Shown here piece after piece: positions 24,685 to 35,066 of a DNA stretch of 64,000 bases. The notes beneath the pieces were generated by a model. That model saw nothing but the letters and a program-made list of their open reading frames with translations, was not told the DNA's origin and searched no databases. Source of the stretch: Isoetes taiwanensis (Eukaryota; Streptophyta; Lycopodiopsida; Isoetales; Isoetaceae); assembly GCA_021234155.1 (NCBI GenBank), contig JAJEKV010000025.1, positions 5,933,310 to 5,997,309 on the forward strand, in the 5' to 3' direction. Positions within the stretch are counted from its first letter, which is position 1. Each line of letters begins with the position of its first letter. The position numbers and the translations under genes are program-made.

Positions 24685-25577
24685 ATGAAGATCCTCACTT
24701 GGAATGTAAGGGGAATTAAGAGCCCTTTAAAAAGGAGACGAACCATAGCACAGATTAAACATTATAATGCTGACATCATTCTTCTCCAAGAGTTGAAGCT
24801 TCCTACCTTTGCGTGTGGTAACTTGGGGAATTGGATCTACCCTGGATCCTCCTCTATTTGGATTGATTCCTGTGGGGCAAGTGGAGGTTCAGCAATCTTC
24901 TGGAAGGACATTAATCATCATCATTTTCACAATAGTCCTTCCAAAAAGTGGCAATCTGTTACCCTATCTGTGTCTTATTCTTCCTTTGGGATTATTAATA
25001 TTTATGCCTCTACCAACCCTAAAGATAGGGAACCTATTTGGAGGGAGATTAACAACAGGCTTTCTTCTCAAAGTATTGGCAGCTGGATTGTGGCTGGTGA
25101 CTTCAATAATACTCCTTCCTGGGATCTAAAATTGGGGAATAAGATCAAGATGACAAGAGCTGAAAAAAGTAACTGGGATGCTCTTATTTGTGATACTAAT
25201 CTTATTCATATTCCCTCCTCTACTTCCACCTACACTTGGTCTAATAAGCAGAAGGACAATGCAAGGGTTTATTGTACTCTTGATAAATTCTATGTCACCA
25301 ATCCTTCTTCTGCTATGTGGGATAATAGTTATGTTACTAGTGATGAGGGTACTTCTATCTCAGATCATCAGCCTCAATTCCTTCATACCTCTCAGATCAC
25401 TCAGATTCAGAGAACACGTAATATTCCATACAAAATTTAATGCTTCCCTTCTATTATAATGATAAGTTTTGTTCTCAGTTTAGGAGTTTTTATAATGATC
25501 TTGAGGAGAATAATGGTGTGAATAATGATTTTATATCTATGAAAAACTTCTATATTAGCAAGATGCCATATATATAG
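24685..25577 (+). pseudogene. LINE ORF2 endonuclease domain, truncated before reverse transcriptase
   Basis: The frame starting at 24685 gives 251 residues of an L1-type apurinic-like endonuclease. It has LTWNVRG at the N-terminus, LLQELK (residues 36-41), VAGDFNN near residue 139, STYTWSNKQ, and SDHQP near residue 226. Such endonucleases nick target DNA to prime reverse transcription. The Arg-Leu-Asp-Arg-like motif reads TLDKFY. The frame stops at 25440, and a shifted frame continues to about 25577 with the usual linker. Beyond that there is no reverse transcriptase in this orientation. LINE copies are usually truncated at the 5' end, so loss of the 3' part implies deletion or a breakpoint. 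Confidence 0.88.
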
Positions 25578-25599
25578 GGTGCTTCTAAGCACAGACTTG

Positions 25600-26020
25600 G
25601 CCATGGTAATGCGACATGCAAGTAATAATTTTGTAGTATTCTACCAGAACAGATGCTTCTATAACCCTTTACTGGTCTTTCCTATGCCGCTCCCACATAG
25701 CATGAATTCCAACTAGAATGCCAAGCAGTTTGGTTGATTGTCATGAGCAAACACCCTCCATGGATAAGCAATTATAGATGATGGCACCGGAGTGTCCAAA
25801 GTTCAAAGAGCACTGCACTTCTGCCAGCCAACAAGCACACCAAATGTCAGTGAGAATGTATCTAGAAGCAGCTTTGTCGTATCCAAATTCACCAAAGAAG
25901 AAATAAAAAACATAAATGTGTTATCTGCATATGGACACACATTTTGTGAGCCATCTTCCAAAGACAAACCCTGTAGAACACAACAAGATGTCAAACCCCA
26001 AATAGAAACTCTCATGGCGT
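25600..26020 (-). pseudogene. LINE reverse transcriptase fragment
   Basis: The minus strand has a GLSLEDGSQ-like stretch, YADNTFMFF (the catalytic YADD box with Asp replaced by Asn), then SSLVNLDTTKLLLDTFSLTF, a typical plant LINE reverse transcriptase order. The frame then decays into shifted pieces toward 25620. It lies head-on against the truncated plus-strand LINE, so the two are different insertions or products of an inversion. Confidence 0.7.
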
Positions 26021-26566
26021 TAATCAGAGATACTTATATGTGGCCCCTTGCATCAAAATAAAATCCTATAATCATTTTTAGCAGCTGCCATTATTGATTT
26101 AGTAGTGCCAAAATAAGTCAATAAAAAAAAAATTGTGCTGGTATATAAGAATATTTTTAAATTAAAAAGATTCCCCTAAATCATTGACCTGTGTTAGCAG
26201 GATGTACAATTGCATGGAGTGAAAGAAGTATGGATCTAGTCGGTGGGCTTAGATGGTAATGTATCTATAGTAAGAAGTTTAAACTCTAAAAGATGGTTCT
26301 ACCTCCATAAACGTGTATTATACGAGCATCTCAGAGGCTACAAGCACGAGGACATACTTATGTACATGACTTTTCTGTAATCCAATCTCTTATGTATCCT
26401 AGGACCTTCATGGCATCTGTAAAATGTAGAATCTGCATAATTCATATGAACGTTATTCTGCAAATTTGGTTGTATTTGTGATTATGAAGAATTCTTTTTT
26501 CTTCTACATAACCATTATGTTCTCCATTTGTTGTATTCTGATAATTAGGTTATTACAATATATTCT

Positions 26567-27752
26567 GAGCACAAGATACTTAGACATGTCTCTGATTTGT
26601 ACTCTAATTTACCATTTCTTAAAGTGCATGATGCTTTTGGACTTTAACTGTCATACCTTGGATATCAAGTTGCAATGGTTCTCGCGCAATTGCATATTTA
26701 ATTTCTACTCTTTGATGCTAGTCATGTTCCATCCATAATCTATGTTTGTAGAAAATGTCATAATGAAAAGATTAATTGTACTACATGAAGTCCACGTTTG
26801 TCTCAAATCTTTCTTCATAAAGCATTGCCTTTTTAATCAATTGTCACTTAATTTTGGAAGGCATGAGTTCCAAATATATAAATTTGTTTCTGGGTTCATG
26901 GGAGATTTACAATGCATTGATAGAAAGACATGGCCAAAATAGGCATTTGACCACATCCCATATTGCCATTAATGCTCATATGAAAGGAGAAGCATTTGGA
27001 AAAGGCTCAAAAGGATGAAAAACCCAAGGAAGAACTGATTTGACTACTTTCTTGTCTAAATGAATACACGAACCAAGAGATTATTTGAGAAGGCGTAAAC
27101 AAGGAGACTCATCTTTGCCAGCCTCCAAATGTATTTTTAGATGAGGACCTTGCTCTACAATAAGAAGTCTATCATACCCATGCCACCAGCCAATTTGGGA
27201 TAAATGCCTTAAACCAAGTCACCTTAACTACAACACCCTCCTTAGTGCCAACCCATATGAAATTCCGGACTATTGCAATGAGCTCATGTACTTTGACCTG
27301 TGGGGCTAACAAGGAAGCCATATAAATATGGGTACTGTTGAAAAGTGATTTGTCCATTGTGATACAACCAGCGAGAGATAACTTTGCAGTTGACTACTAA
27401 AATGTGTTTCCTCCAAATCTTCAATAATTTCTTTCCATGCTGCTCCCTAAGTTTCACAACAGATTAGAAGAGTTCCTATTTAGTGGAGCACCATTACGAG
27501 CAATGGAATGTTTAAATGGATGTACAATATCATGTTTGTCGAATTTGCACATTCATCAATCACCAATTGGTGAGACATGGCACCATATCGTTTTTATGCG
27601 AAATGTGCCATTTAGCCTTATGCTCTTATAGGCTTATATGCACAAAAATGGACAAATATTACATTAAAAATCATGCTATTGTGATTGTTTAGTTGAGCAC
27701 GAAAAGATAGAATTTGAAGGTGGAAACCATGATAAGGTTGTTACAAAGTTCG
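26567..27752 (-). pseudogene. LINE 3' region (post-reverse-transcriptase segment), copy A
   Basis: The minus strand encodes FIWVGTKEG and VVKVTWFKAFIP (27260-27190), then GMIDFLL (about 27170) and further pieces matching copy B at 41.75-43.04 kb. This is the region that follows the reverse transcriptase in plant LINEs (the thumb and the segment before the terminal zinc finger). Stops and frameshifts are frequent. Copy A is cut at 27752 where the chromovirus pol sequence begins. Confidence 0.7.
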
Positions 27753-30082
27753 GACTTTATGCCAAGCTGGAGAAATGTCAATTGAGCAGGATAATATTGA
27801 GTTTCTTGGATATTGCGTCACACCTCAGATTGTTTCCATGGATCTAGAAAAGGTCAGCACAATTTTTCATTGGAAAACACCTTCCTCAGTTAAAAATGTA
27901 CAGTGCTTCTTGGGATTTGCCATTTTTTTATCACTCATCAAGAAGTATTCAGATATTGTCTTGCCTTTGACACGTCTCACCAGGAAGGATGTCCCTTTTG
28001 AGTGGACGATTGAAGTAGAATCAGCATTCATCACTTCAAGCATGCCTTTACAGTAGCACCTGTTCTTGCACACTCGGATCCTTCGCGTTCCTATATTCCC
28101 GAAGCTGATGCGTCAGATTTTGTTTTTGGCAGCACCTTGTCACAAGAGGGGGATGATCATGAGCTGCACCCTATCACCTATCATTCTCGAAAGTTCCAGG
28201 CTTTTGAAATCAACTACCCTATTTACTATAAGGAACTTTTGGTGATCGTTGACTCTTTTCAGGAGTGGCGATGATTTCTTGAAGGTTCTCCTCATAAGGT
28301 GACTGTGTATACGGACCGTCGCAACCTGGAATATTTTCAGTCTGCTCGAGTTCTTAATCGTCACCAGACTCGATGGTATACACAGGTGATGCTATCCTGT
28401 TTTGATTTCGTCATCAAATTTTGGTCTGGCACACCTCAGGGGAAACCAGATGCTCTTTCTCGCAGATCCTATTTCAAACCTAAGGCGGTGGAGCCACATT
28501 TGATCAACAATCACAGGTTATTCTAGGACCTTATTGTCTCCAGTTTATGGCCATCACCTTCTTTGAAAGGCCTCATGATACATCCTTATTGGAGTCTGTT
28601 CGAGTATCTCTTCTTTTTGATCCTTTGGCACAGGATGTATTTTCACATCTTGGCTCAGCATCATCTTCCCGACAAATGCGGTTGGACTATGATCATTTTG
28701 AGGCTCAAAATGGACGTTTGTTTCGTGACGGACTTCTGTATATTCCGGATGGTGCTCCCTGACTTCAAGTCCTGCAGTCCTGTCATGATTCTCCTCTCGC
28801 CGGCCATTTTAGGATTGCCAAGACTTTGGAACTCGTTGCTCGAGATTATTGGTGGCTAGGTCTCCACCGCACTGTTGAGACTTTTGTACGCTCATGTGAT
28901 ATTTGTTGTCGTGCAAAAGCTCCCAAGCACCGTCCACATGGGCTGCTTCTGTCTTTACCAGTTTCAGTTGGTCCTTGGAAGAGCATTTCAATAGATTTCA
29001 TTGTCGAGCTTCCATCCTCCTAGGGCCGTGACGCCATCCTTGTTGTCATTGACCATTTTTCCAAGATGATGCATTTCATTCCTTGCAGTAATTCAATCTC
29101 CAGTGAAGCCACGATTGTTCTCTTGCTTCGAGAGGTGGTTTGACTCCATGGCTCATCAGATACCATTGTTAGTGGCCGTGGCCCCCAGTTTATTGCCGGT
29201 TTTTGGAAGCGTCTTTTGCAACTCTTGCATGTGAAATATGCGCTCTCTTCCAGACATCATCCAGAGACCAATCGGCAAGTGGAGTGCACTAATCAAACAC
29301 TTGAGCAGTATTTGCGATGCTTCATCAATTATCAGCAGGATGACAGGGTTGATTGGTTACCCCTGACAGAATTTGCTTACAATAATTCTGTCCATGCTTC
29401 CACGGGCCAGACACTGTTCTTTATTAATTTTGGCATGCATCCCCAGTAGTCCTTCATTGCTCCTGGACAGTGCCGAGGACAGACTCGAGAAGCTCCAGAT
29501 ATGCTCCAAGATGATCTTCAGCACCATCTCCTCCAGGCCCAAGCACATTATCATCATCATACATATCAGCACTGCCAAGATGATCCTCCTTTTGCAGTTG
29601 GTGATCTTGTTTGGCTCTTGTGTCAGGATTTGTCGACATCCCGTCCTTGTAACAAGCTCAACTATAAGTGCTTGGGTCCCTATCGGATCATTGAACGAAT
29701 CGGTGATGCTGCTTTCTGTCTGGAGCTCCCGCCGTCAGTTCGACTTCACCCAGTGTTCCATGTGTCTTTGTTGGAACCCTATATGGCGAATGCATTTCCA
29801 AATTGAGTACCTCCACCTCCACCACCAGTGGAAATTGATGATCATGAGGAGTTCGAGGTTCGAGAGATTCTGAACTCCAAGTTTCTTCGTCAGCGATTGT
29901 ATTACTTGGTCGATTGGGAAGGATACTCACTAAGGGATAGAATCTGGGAGCCTATCGAGAATCTGACTAATGTTTCTGATAAAATTGCAGAGTTTCACGG
30001 ATGTTACCCGGATAAACCAAGTTTGAGTACTCCGGCCCCAACTCCGAAGATCCATTGCCATCATAGGAGGGGGATGGTGTGA
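27753..30082 (+). pseudogene. Ty3/gypsy chromovirus polyprotein, 5'-truncated and decayed
   Basis: The sequence enters pol inside the reverse transcriptase (IEFLGYCVTPQ at about 27790). It continues through RNase H (YTDRRNLEYF, about 28309), the integrase zinc finger (CDICCRAKAPKHRP) and the integrase core (SIDFIVELP; HHPETNRQVECTNQTLEQYL near 29250-29320). In the second catalytic block the usual Asp is Gly (SGRGPQF, codon 29174-29176). After GDLVWLL and HPVFHVSLLEPY comes a C-terminal chromodomain (29845-29995) with YYLVDWEGY and RIWEP. At least six stops or frameshifts interrupt it. Gag, protease and most of the reverse transcriptase are absent. The chromodomain places it among the chromoviruses, which tend to target heterochromatin. 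Confidence 0.9.
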
Positions 30083-30905
30083 CAACTATACGGATATTCG
30101 TATCATACGAACATTATACTCGTATATACAAAAAATGGTCGTCACACAGATGCAAAAGGATAGTTGCACAAGACAAGGTTTGAACTTGCAACCTTTTGCA
30201 AGTTACATACCTTTGCTAAGTGCACTACCAATCCCGGTTGAAAATATTCCCTCACGTCTTTCTCATTTATGGGGCTGTTTCCAGGAGGTTCTATAAAATT
30301 ATAGAACCTATATGCATGCGCAACACTTGGCATGATCTCATCCATTGGAGTGGCGCAATCCTGGCCATTGGCCTAGATATATAAGGAGGCACCTCCTTCT
30401 TGTCAAAGCATTCCGGTTCAATGCTAGTGTTGAGTCTTCTAGGCATCTGTCTTGTATTCTTGCTTGCCTTCGGGCCATTGTACTCTTGATTCTTGTTCAT
30501 ATATTAGATTCTTCGCCGATCTTGGTGCATTTCCTCCATATTTCTTGCGTATTTTTGGGTTGTACCTAGGGGGAAGCCCTGGTCTACGTAGGTTTATGGC
30601 ATATTCCAGGTATACACCAGTATATGCCAGGAATATGCCAATGACTGCTTCAAACTTGCTATCGGGTGTAAATTGGCGGTGGCTGCTGTTGTTGAGTAGC
30701 CACTTTCGAAACCGGCTAACCAGTTTGTGGTCGATGCTCTAGCTTTGTTGTGGGTTGTTGCACAATTGGTTTTTGCGAGATTCTATGTGCCTTTATTTCA
30801 TCGTAAGCTATAATAGAATAAAGCTTTGGGTCTTAAATTCTTGTTATTGTTAGAAACATGTGAAAGGTATTTATGTTTGTTTATTGGTGCATCGTGTAGT
30901 GTATA
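30065..30905 (+). repeat. Polypurine tract and LTR of the chromovirus
   Basis: AGGAGGGGGATGG (30065-30077) is a good polypurine tract placed right after the pol stop, and TGTGACAACT at 30078 is a plausible LTR start. A TATA-like GATATATAAGG lies at about 30374 and an AATAAA at 30819-30824. The LTR end is uncertain. Near 30915-30926 the sequence TAGAATCAGAGC matches the initiator-Met primer-binding site at 10 of 12 positions. If real, that would mean this LTR is followed by another internal region. Confidence 0.55.
30105..30262 (-). repeat. tRNA-derived SINE-like sequence inside the LTR
   Basis: On the minus strand GGGATTGGTAGTGCACTTAG (near 30235) resembles a tRNA A box. GGTTGCAAGTTCAAACCTTG follows about 45 bp later and resembles a B box with its T-arm (30193-30174). 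The order and spacing fit a tRNA-related SINE head. I see no clear 3' tail or target duplication. A tRNA-like stretch native to the LTR is the alternative. Confidence 0.45.
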
Positions 30906-32139
30906 TTTTACCTGCTAGAATCAGAGCTTGATTCTTTTACTAGATGGATAAGTTGTATACCATAGTGTAGTGAGGTGCATCTTGGATATGTTTTAGTGTT
31001 CGTACTTTTGTGACAATTGATACTTTATCTTTGGTGTATAAGTAATTTATTCAAACCTTATGTTGTGCAGCGCAGGCCGTGATCATGCAAGCAAAATACT
31101 GTTTGGAGATAAAGTGAGCAAATGGGAATGCAAATCCAACTCCGGCGACTTGCACATACTTTGGAGATGTCATTTAATCCTTCTTCTCTATTGCTTGATT
31201 CGATCCCTATAAATCGTGGAGTTCCCGAGCTGTTGCTTATCCAGGTAAGGTTTTAATTTTGCATCTAGTGGAGTAAGTGGCAGGAAAGAGGAAGGAATGT
31301 GTGTATGAACGCTAAAATATGTCTTTAGTCATATGTTTGATGATCTTCATTCGATTATGGAAACTACAGGTAACGAAATTTACATGTGGAGGTATACCCA
31401 TTGGAGTTGCAAGGCAGCATCAAATAACAGATGGAAAAGCTGTTGCTGCTTTTATGAATGCATGGGCGCATTGTTAGGGGCGAAGATATTGCGAATCCGC
31501 CGTAGCATGACAGATCTGAGCTGATGGATAAAGATCCACCACCGCCAAAGTTTGAACACTTAGAATACAGAAGACCACCTCCAAAAGATAATGCAGTCCA
31601 GCCTGAGTACCCTCCCTTACCAGTTAAGAAACTTCATTTGACATGTTGAAGAAGATAAAAAACAAGGCTGCCAAAATAGGGGATGATCAGAAGGAGATTA
31701 TTCGACATTTGTAAGTCTGACAGCACACTTGTGGAAGTGCATACCCATTGCTAGGGGGTAGATGAAGATGTTGAAACAAAATTGCTTGTTGCTGCCAATG
31801 GAAGAAAAAGGTTGGTACCTCCCGTGCCTGATGACTATTTTGGCAATATTGTTTTCCATTCTTGCACATATGTAGATGCAGGAGATCTTGTCAAACAGCC
31901 ATTTTCTTTTGCTTCTGGACTTCTTCACAAAGCGATCAAACGTATCAACAATAACTGCATGCGATTTGCCTTAAGTCGCATTTAATTAAATTGGGTCAAA
32001 TCTCGAAATTTGGGACTCAGACTGAAAATGGGACTCATACTTTTTTTTTTTTTTTTTTGAATTGAGTGCTTGAATAGAATTTTGTCTTAATAAAACAACA
32101 ATAACATTTACAAACAACAAACCGAGAAAAGAAGGGGAG

Positions 32140-32370
32140 ATGGTGAGAAGGTTTGAAGGGGGTCGGAGGGTGGGCAAGAGGCAACTAGAGAGGGGGAGGA
32201 GGATGGGCAAGAGGCAATTGAGGGGGGGAGGGGGATGGGAAAGAGGCAACTTGAAAGGGGAGGAGGATGGGAAAGAGGATGGGCAAGAGGCAACTGGGGA
32301 GGGGCAAAGAAAAGGGGAGGAGGATGGGCAAAGGGGCAAATGGGAAGGGGAGAGAAAGGGCAAAGGGCAA
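32140..32370 (+). repeat. G-rich minisatellite
   Basis: Words GGGGGAGGAGGATGGGCAAG and AGAGGCAACT alternate in units of roughly 25-36 bp, with many G runs of three to seven on the plus strand. It is a candidate for G-quadruplex formation. The proline/serine-rich frames on the minus strand are by-products. Confidence 0.75.
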
Positions 32371-32429
32371 CATTTAGTAATTATAATCAATATAATTATA
32401 ATAATCAATATAATTAACAAATTTAATTA

Positions 32430-33060
32430 ACATTATTATAATTAATTAAAAAAAACAATATATATAATGAATCAGAAAATAATAGGCTAGGTTGATTTCT
32501 CGACTAGTGGGGCGAGAAGCTGCCCACAAAATCAGACTAAAAAAACTGCCAGGGAGGATTGCTTGTCTACCAGGGAGGATTCTTAACGGAAAATATTTTT
32601 GCAAGACGGAGAATGGATGGGGGCTATCGGCTATGGCGGAAATTCTTGCCTGAACGGCTATGGTGGGCGCTTTTCTTCCTGAACGGAGCAATTTCTTGCC
32701 CCATAAAACCTCTATCTCTATAGGCCGAAGCCTATACTCTGATACTCATGTTCTTCACGCCTCCTTCTCTTCCCGCAGGATCTATCCAGCTCAGACCTCC
32801 ATATCTTCAGGATTATGCTGCTGTCTCCAGCTATGGAGAGCCTTTTTGGGTTCTGCTTCTGCATAGTTATCCCAATTTCGGCTGAGGAAAACACATTCAA
32901 AAGCGCCCAGAAGCTTCTAGTTCTTGTATCCTCAGTTTTATTTACATATCGGCCTTCTAGATCTTTGGTCATTTTGGTTGCTTTTCCTCCTTTCTATGTA
33001 CAGCATTGCCCATCCTCGCGTGATGCTCCTAAAGAGCCCAGTCCGACCTCTGGGCTTACT
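32430..33060. other. Unrecognised interior of the 3.7-kb element
   Basis: No coding similarity is visible. A short phrase (TGCCAGGGAGGATT / CTACCAGGGAGGATT) is repeated at 32547-32581. Confidence 0.35.
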
Positions 33061-33067
33061 TTAGGCT

Positions 33068-33575
33068 GAGCATGGCAGTAAATCCGGCAGCTCTTTGCTG
33101 CTTCAAACTCTCTTTGAGCTTCAATATGGGAAATCCGGCAGCTCTTTGCTGCTTCAAACTCCCTTTGAGCTACAATGCTTCGTGTACGAAAACAAGACTT
33201 CTTGATAGACACCGACCTATTAATGTGGCCAAATATTCTTTGAAAAGATGTGGAATGGGTGAGATGCGGAATGATCCGATCAATAGGAGCCTCCACAAAC
33301 ATGTCTGCGAATCAAAGAATGCAAATAAATTATGTTGTGATGAGAGAAAGGGGAATAAGGAGGCATACCTGTGGCTAAATTGGTGGTCGTAAGGCCGGAT
33401 ACAGAGCACGCCATGGAACTCTGCTCTTGTTGCAACAACGATTTGTGGATAAGAAATAGTTTAAATTTATTGTGGAGATATGGAGCCAATGCTCGCATTC
33501 AATCTGCTTCAAACTCCCTTTGAGCTTCAATCTGGGAAACTCCCTTTGGCAGCAAATCCGGTAGCTCTTTGAGCT
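33068..33575. repeat. Repeated phrase, about 55 bp, two tandem copies plus a scrambled third
   Basis: AATCCGGCAGCTCTTTGCTG, continuing through CTTCAAACT and CTTTGAGCT, occurs at about 33080-33121 and 33131-33172. A rearranged relative lies at 33508-33587. It lies inside the 3.7-kb element. Confidence 0.7.
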
Positions 33576-33787
33576 TCAAACTCCCAAATCGGTCACTTGG
33601 AGCTCCACTGCGGCAGCAATCAGCAATCAGGTCCTTTGCTCTGCATTTTTGGATCTCGACTCTCCATAGCTGTGAAGCTTTTGGTTGCGGGTCAATTTCG
33701 GTGGGAGCTATGGCTATGGGAGCTTCTTCCGGAAACAAAGAGTCCAAGTGGTACAAAGGATCTTCGTCTCAAAGGTATGTACCAAAT

Positions 33788-33977
33788 TTTAAAATTCAAG
33801 CATGGGCGTGAAAAAAAGGGCGGGGTATTAGAAAAAAACAAGACAAAATAATACGTTGAAAAAGAAGGTGTAAAATAAATGATTTTAAAATTCAAGCATG
33901 GGCGGGAAAAAAAGGCGAGGTATTAGAAAAAAACGGGGTAAAATAATACGTTGAAAAAGAAAGTGTAAAATAAATGC
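33788..33977. repeat. Tandem duplication of about 95 bp
   Basis: TTTTAAAATTCAAGCATGGG starts at 33788 and again at about 33883. Each copy ends with GTGTAAAATAAATG. Only a few substitutions separate them. Confidence 0.85.
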
Positions 33978-34149
33978 TAATAATATAGGATTATATTTTG
34001 ACGTGTCCCCAATTTCTCCTTTTATGTGTGTGCTACTATGTTCACACGTTAAACATTATGTTGCCATGGTGCACGTTTTCTAGGTATATATTCTTATTCT
34101 AAGGTAAAAATTTAACTTTGCGAAGATCATGATATATTTTACACCTTGT

Positions 34150-34445
34150 TTAACCCATTTTGAAGGTTCAAGACACAAAATGGGGACAAGTACATATTAA
34201 TAGGTCTAATGCATATTAATAGATTTAATGCATAGGTCTAATAGGCTCTCATAGGTTTAATAAAATAGAATATGATTTTATCGTCCACGGAGAATAGGTC
34301 TAATAGGCTCTCATAGATTTAATGCACATGTTTACATTGGTTTAATCATTTCAATGTGCTTTCATAGGTATGTTACATAAATTTACATATTTATAATGTA
34401 TATATAGCTTTCATAGGTTTAATGCATAGGTTTAGATTGGTTTAG
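34150..34445. repeat. AT-rich repeat of an ATAGGTTTAATGCATAGG-like phrase
   Basis: AATGCATA(GG/TT), ATAGGTCTAATAGGCTCTCA and CATAGGTTTAATGCATAGGT recur several times without strict periodicity. The stretch leads directly into the palindrome array. Confidence 0.6.
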
Positions 34446-34449
34446 ATTG

Positions 34450-35066
34450 CGAGTCGAAAAAGGCTCTCAGACTTGCGTTTTTCACTCTGAGCTGCCTTTC
34501 TCGACTCGCGAGTCGAGAAAGGCCATTAGAGGGGCCTTGAGGGTCTTTCTCGACTCGCGAGTTGAGAAAGGCCCTCAAAAAACTTTTTTTTTTCTAGTTT
34601 AAAAAAAAGGGAAAAAAAAAGTTTTTTTTTGGGCTCTGAGCTACGTTTCTCGACTCGCGAGTTGAGAAAGGTGGTCGAGGGGCCTTGAGGGTCTTTCTCG
34701 ACTCGCGAGTCGAGAAAGGTCCTCAACAAGTTTTTTTTTTTTTGTTTTTTTTTTCCTACACGCCTGCCTTTTGCACAGAATTGGCCACAGATCTGTGTTT
34801 TTCACTCTGAGTTGTCTTTCTCGACTCGCGAGTCGAGAAAGACCCTCAGACTTGCGTTTTTGCTCTGAGCCACTTTTCTCGAATCGCGAGTCGAGAAAGG
34901 CCATCAGAGGAGCCTTGAGGGCCTTTCTCGACTCTTTCTCGATTCGCAAGTCGAGAAAAGTGGCTCGAGCTTAAAACGCGAAGTTCGAGGGTCTTTTCGA
35001 CCGCGAAGTCGAGAAAGGTTTCGAAAGACGTTTTCTGACCTTTCTCGACTCGCGAGTCGAGAAAGG
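34450..35066. repeat. Array of about ten copies of a 27-28-bp palindrome
   Basis: The best unit is a perfect inverted repeat of the half-site CCTTTCTCGACTCG, centred on CG|CG. Copies lie at 34495-34522, 34545-34571, 34645-34671, 34693-34719, 34815-34842, 34874-34900, 34923-34960 (double, degenerate), 34992-35018 (degenerate) and 35039-35066, with a half copy at 34450. Spacers vary from about 20 to 95 bp and contain shared words such as TTTTTCACTCTGAG and GGGGCCTTGAGGGTC. Each copy could form a hairpin in single-stranded DNA or RNA. The array lies 0.6-1.3 kb from the right end of the 3.7-kb element. Confidence 0.92.

Noticed and set aside
30105-30262. A functional tRNA gene
   Set aside because: Only A-box and B-box likenesses are present. 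The acceptor and anticodon stems do not pair well.
30912-30930. A genuine primer-binding site after the chromovirus LTR
   Set aside because: It matches only 10 of 12 positions, the LTR end is not fixed, and the sequence after it soon becomes the BAHD relic rather than gag.
32108-32420. Proline/serine/leucine-rich minus-strand and glycine/arginine-rich plus-strand frames
   Set aside because: These are by-products of the G-rich minisatellite.
34450-35066. CRISPR-like array of repeats and spacers
   Set aside because: The repeats are palindromes, spacer lengths vary widely (about 20 to 95 bp), there are no cas genes, and the DNA is clearly eukaryotic.
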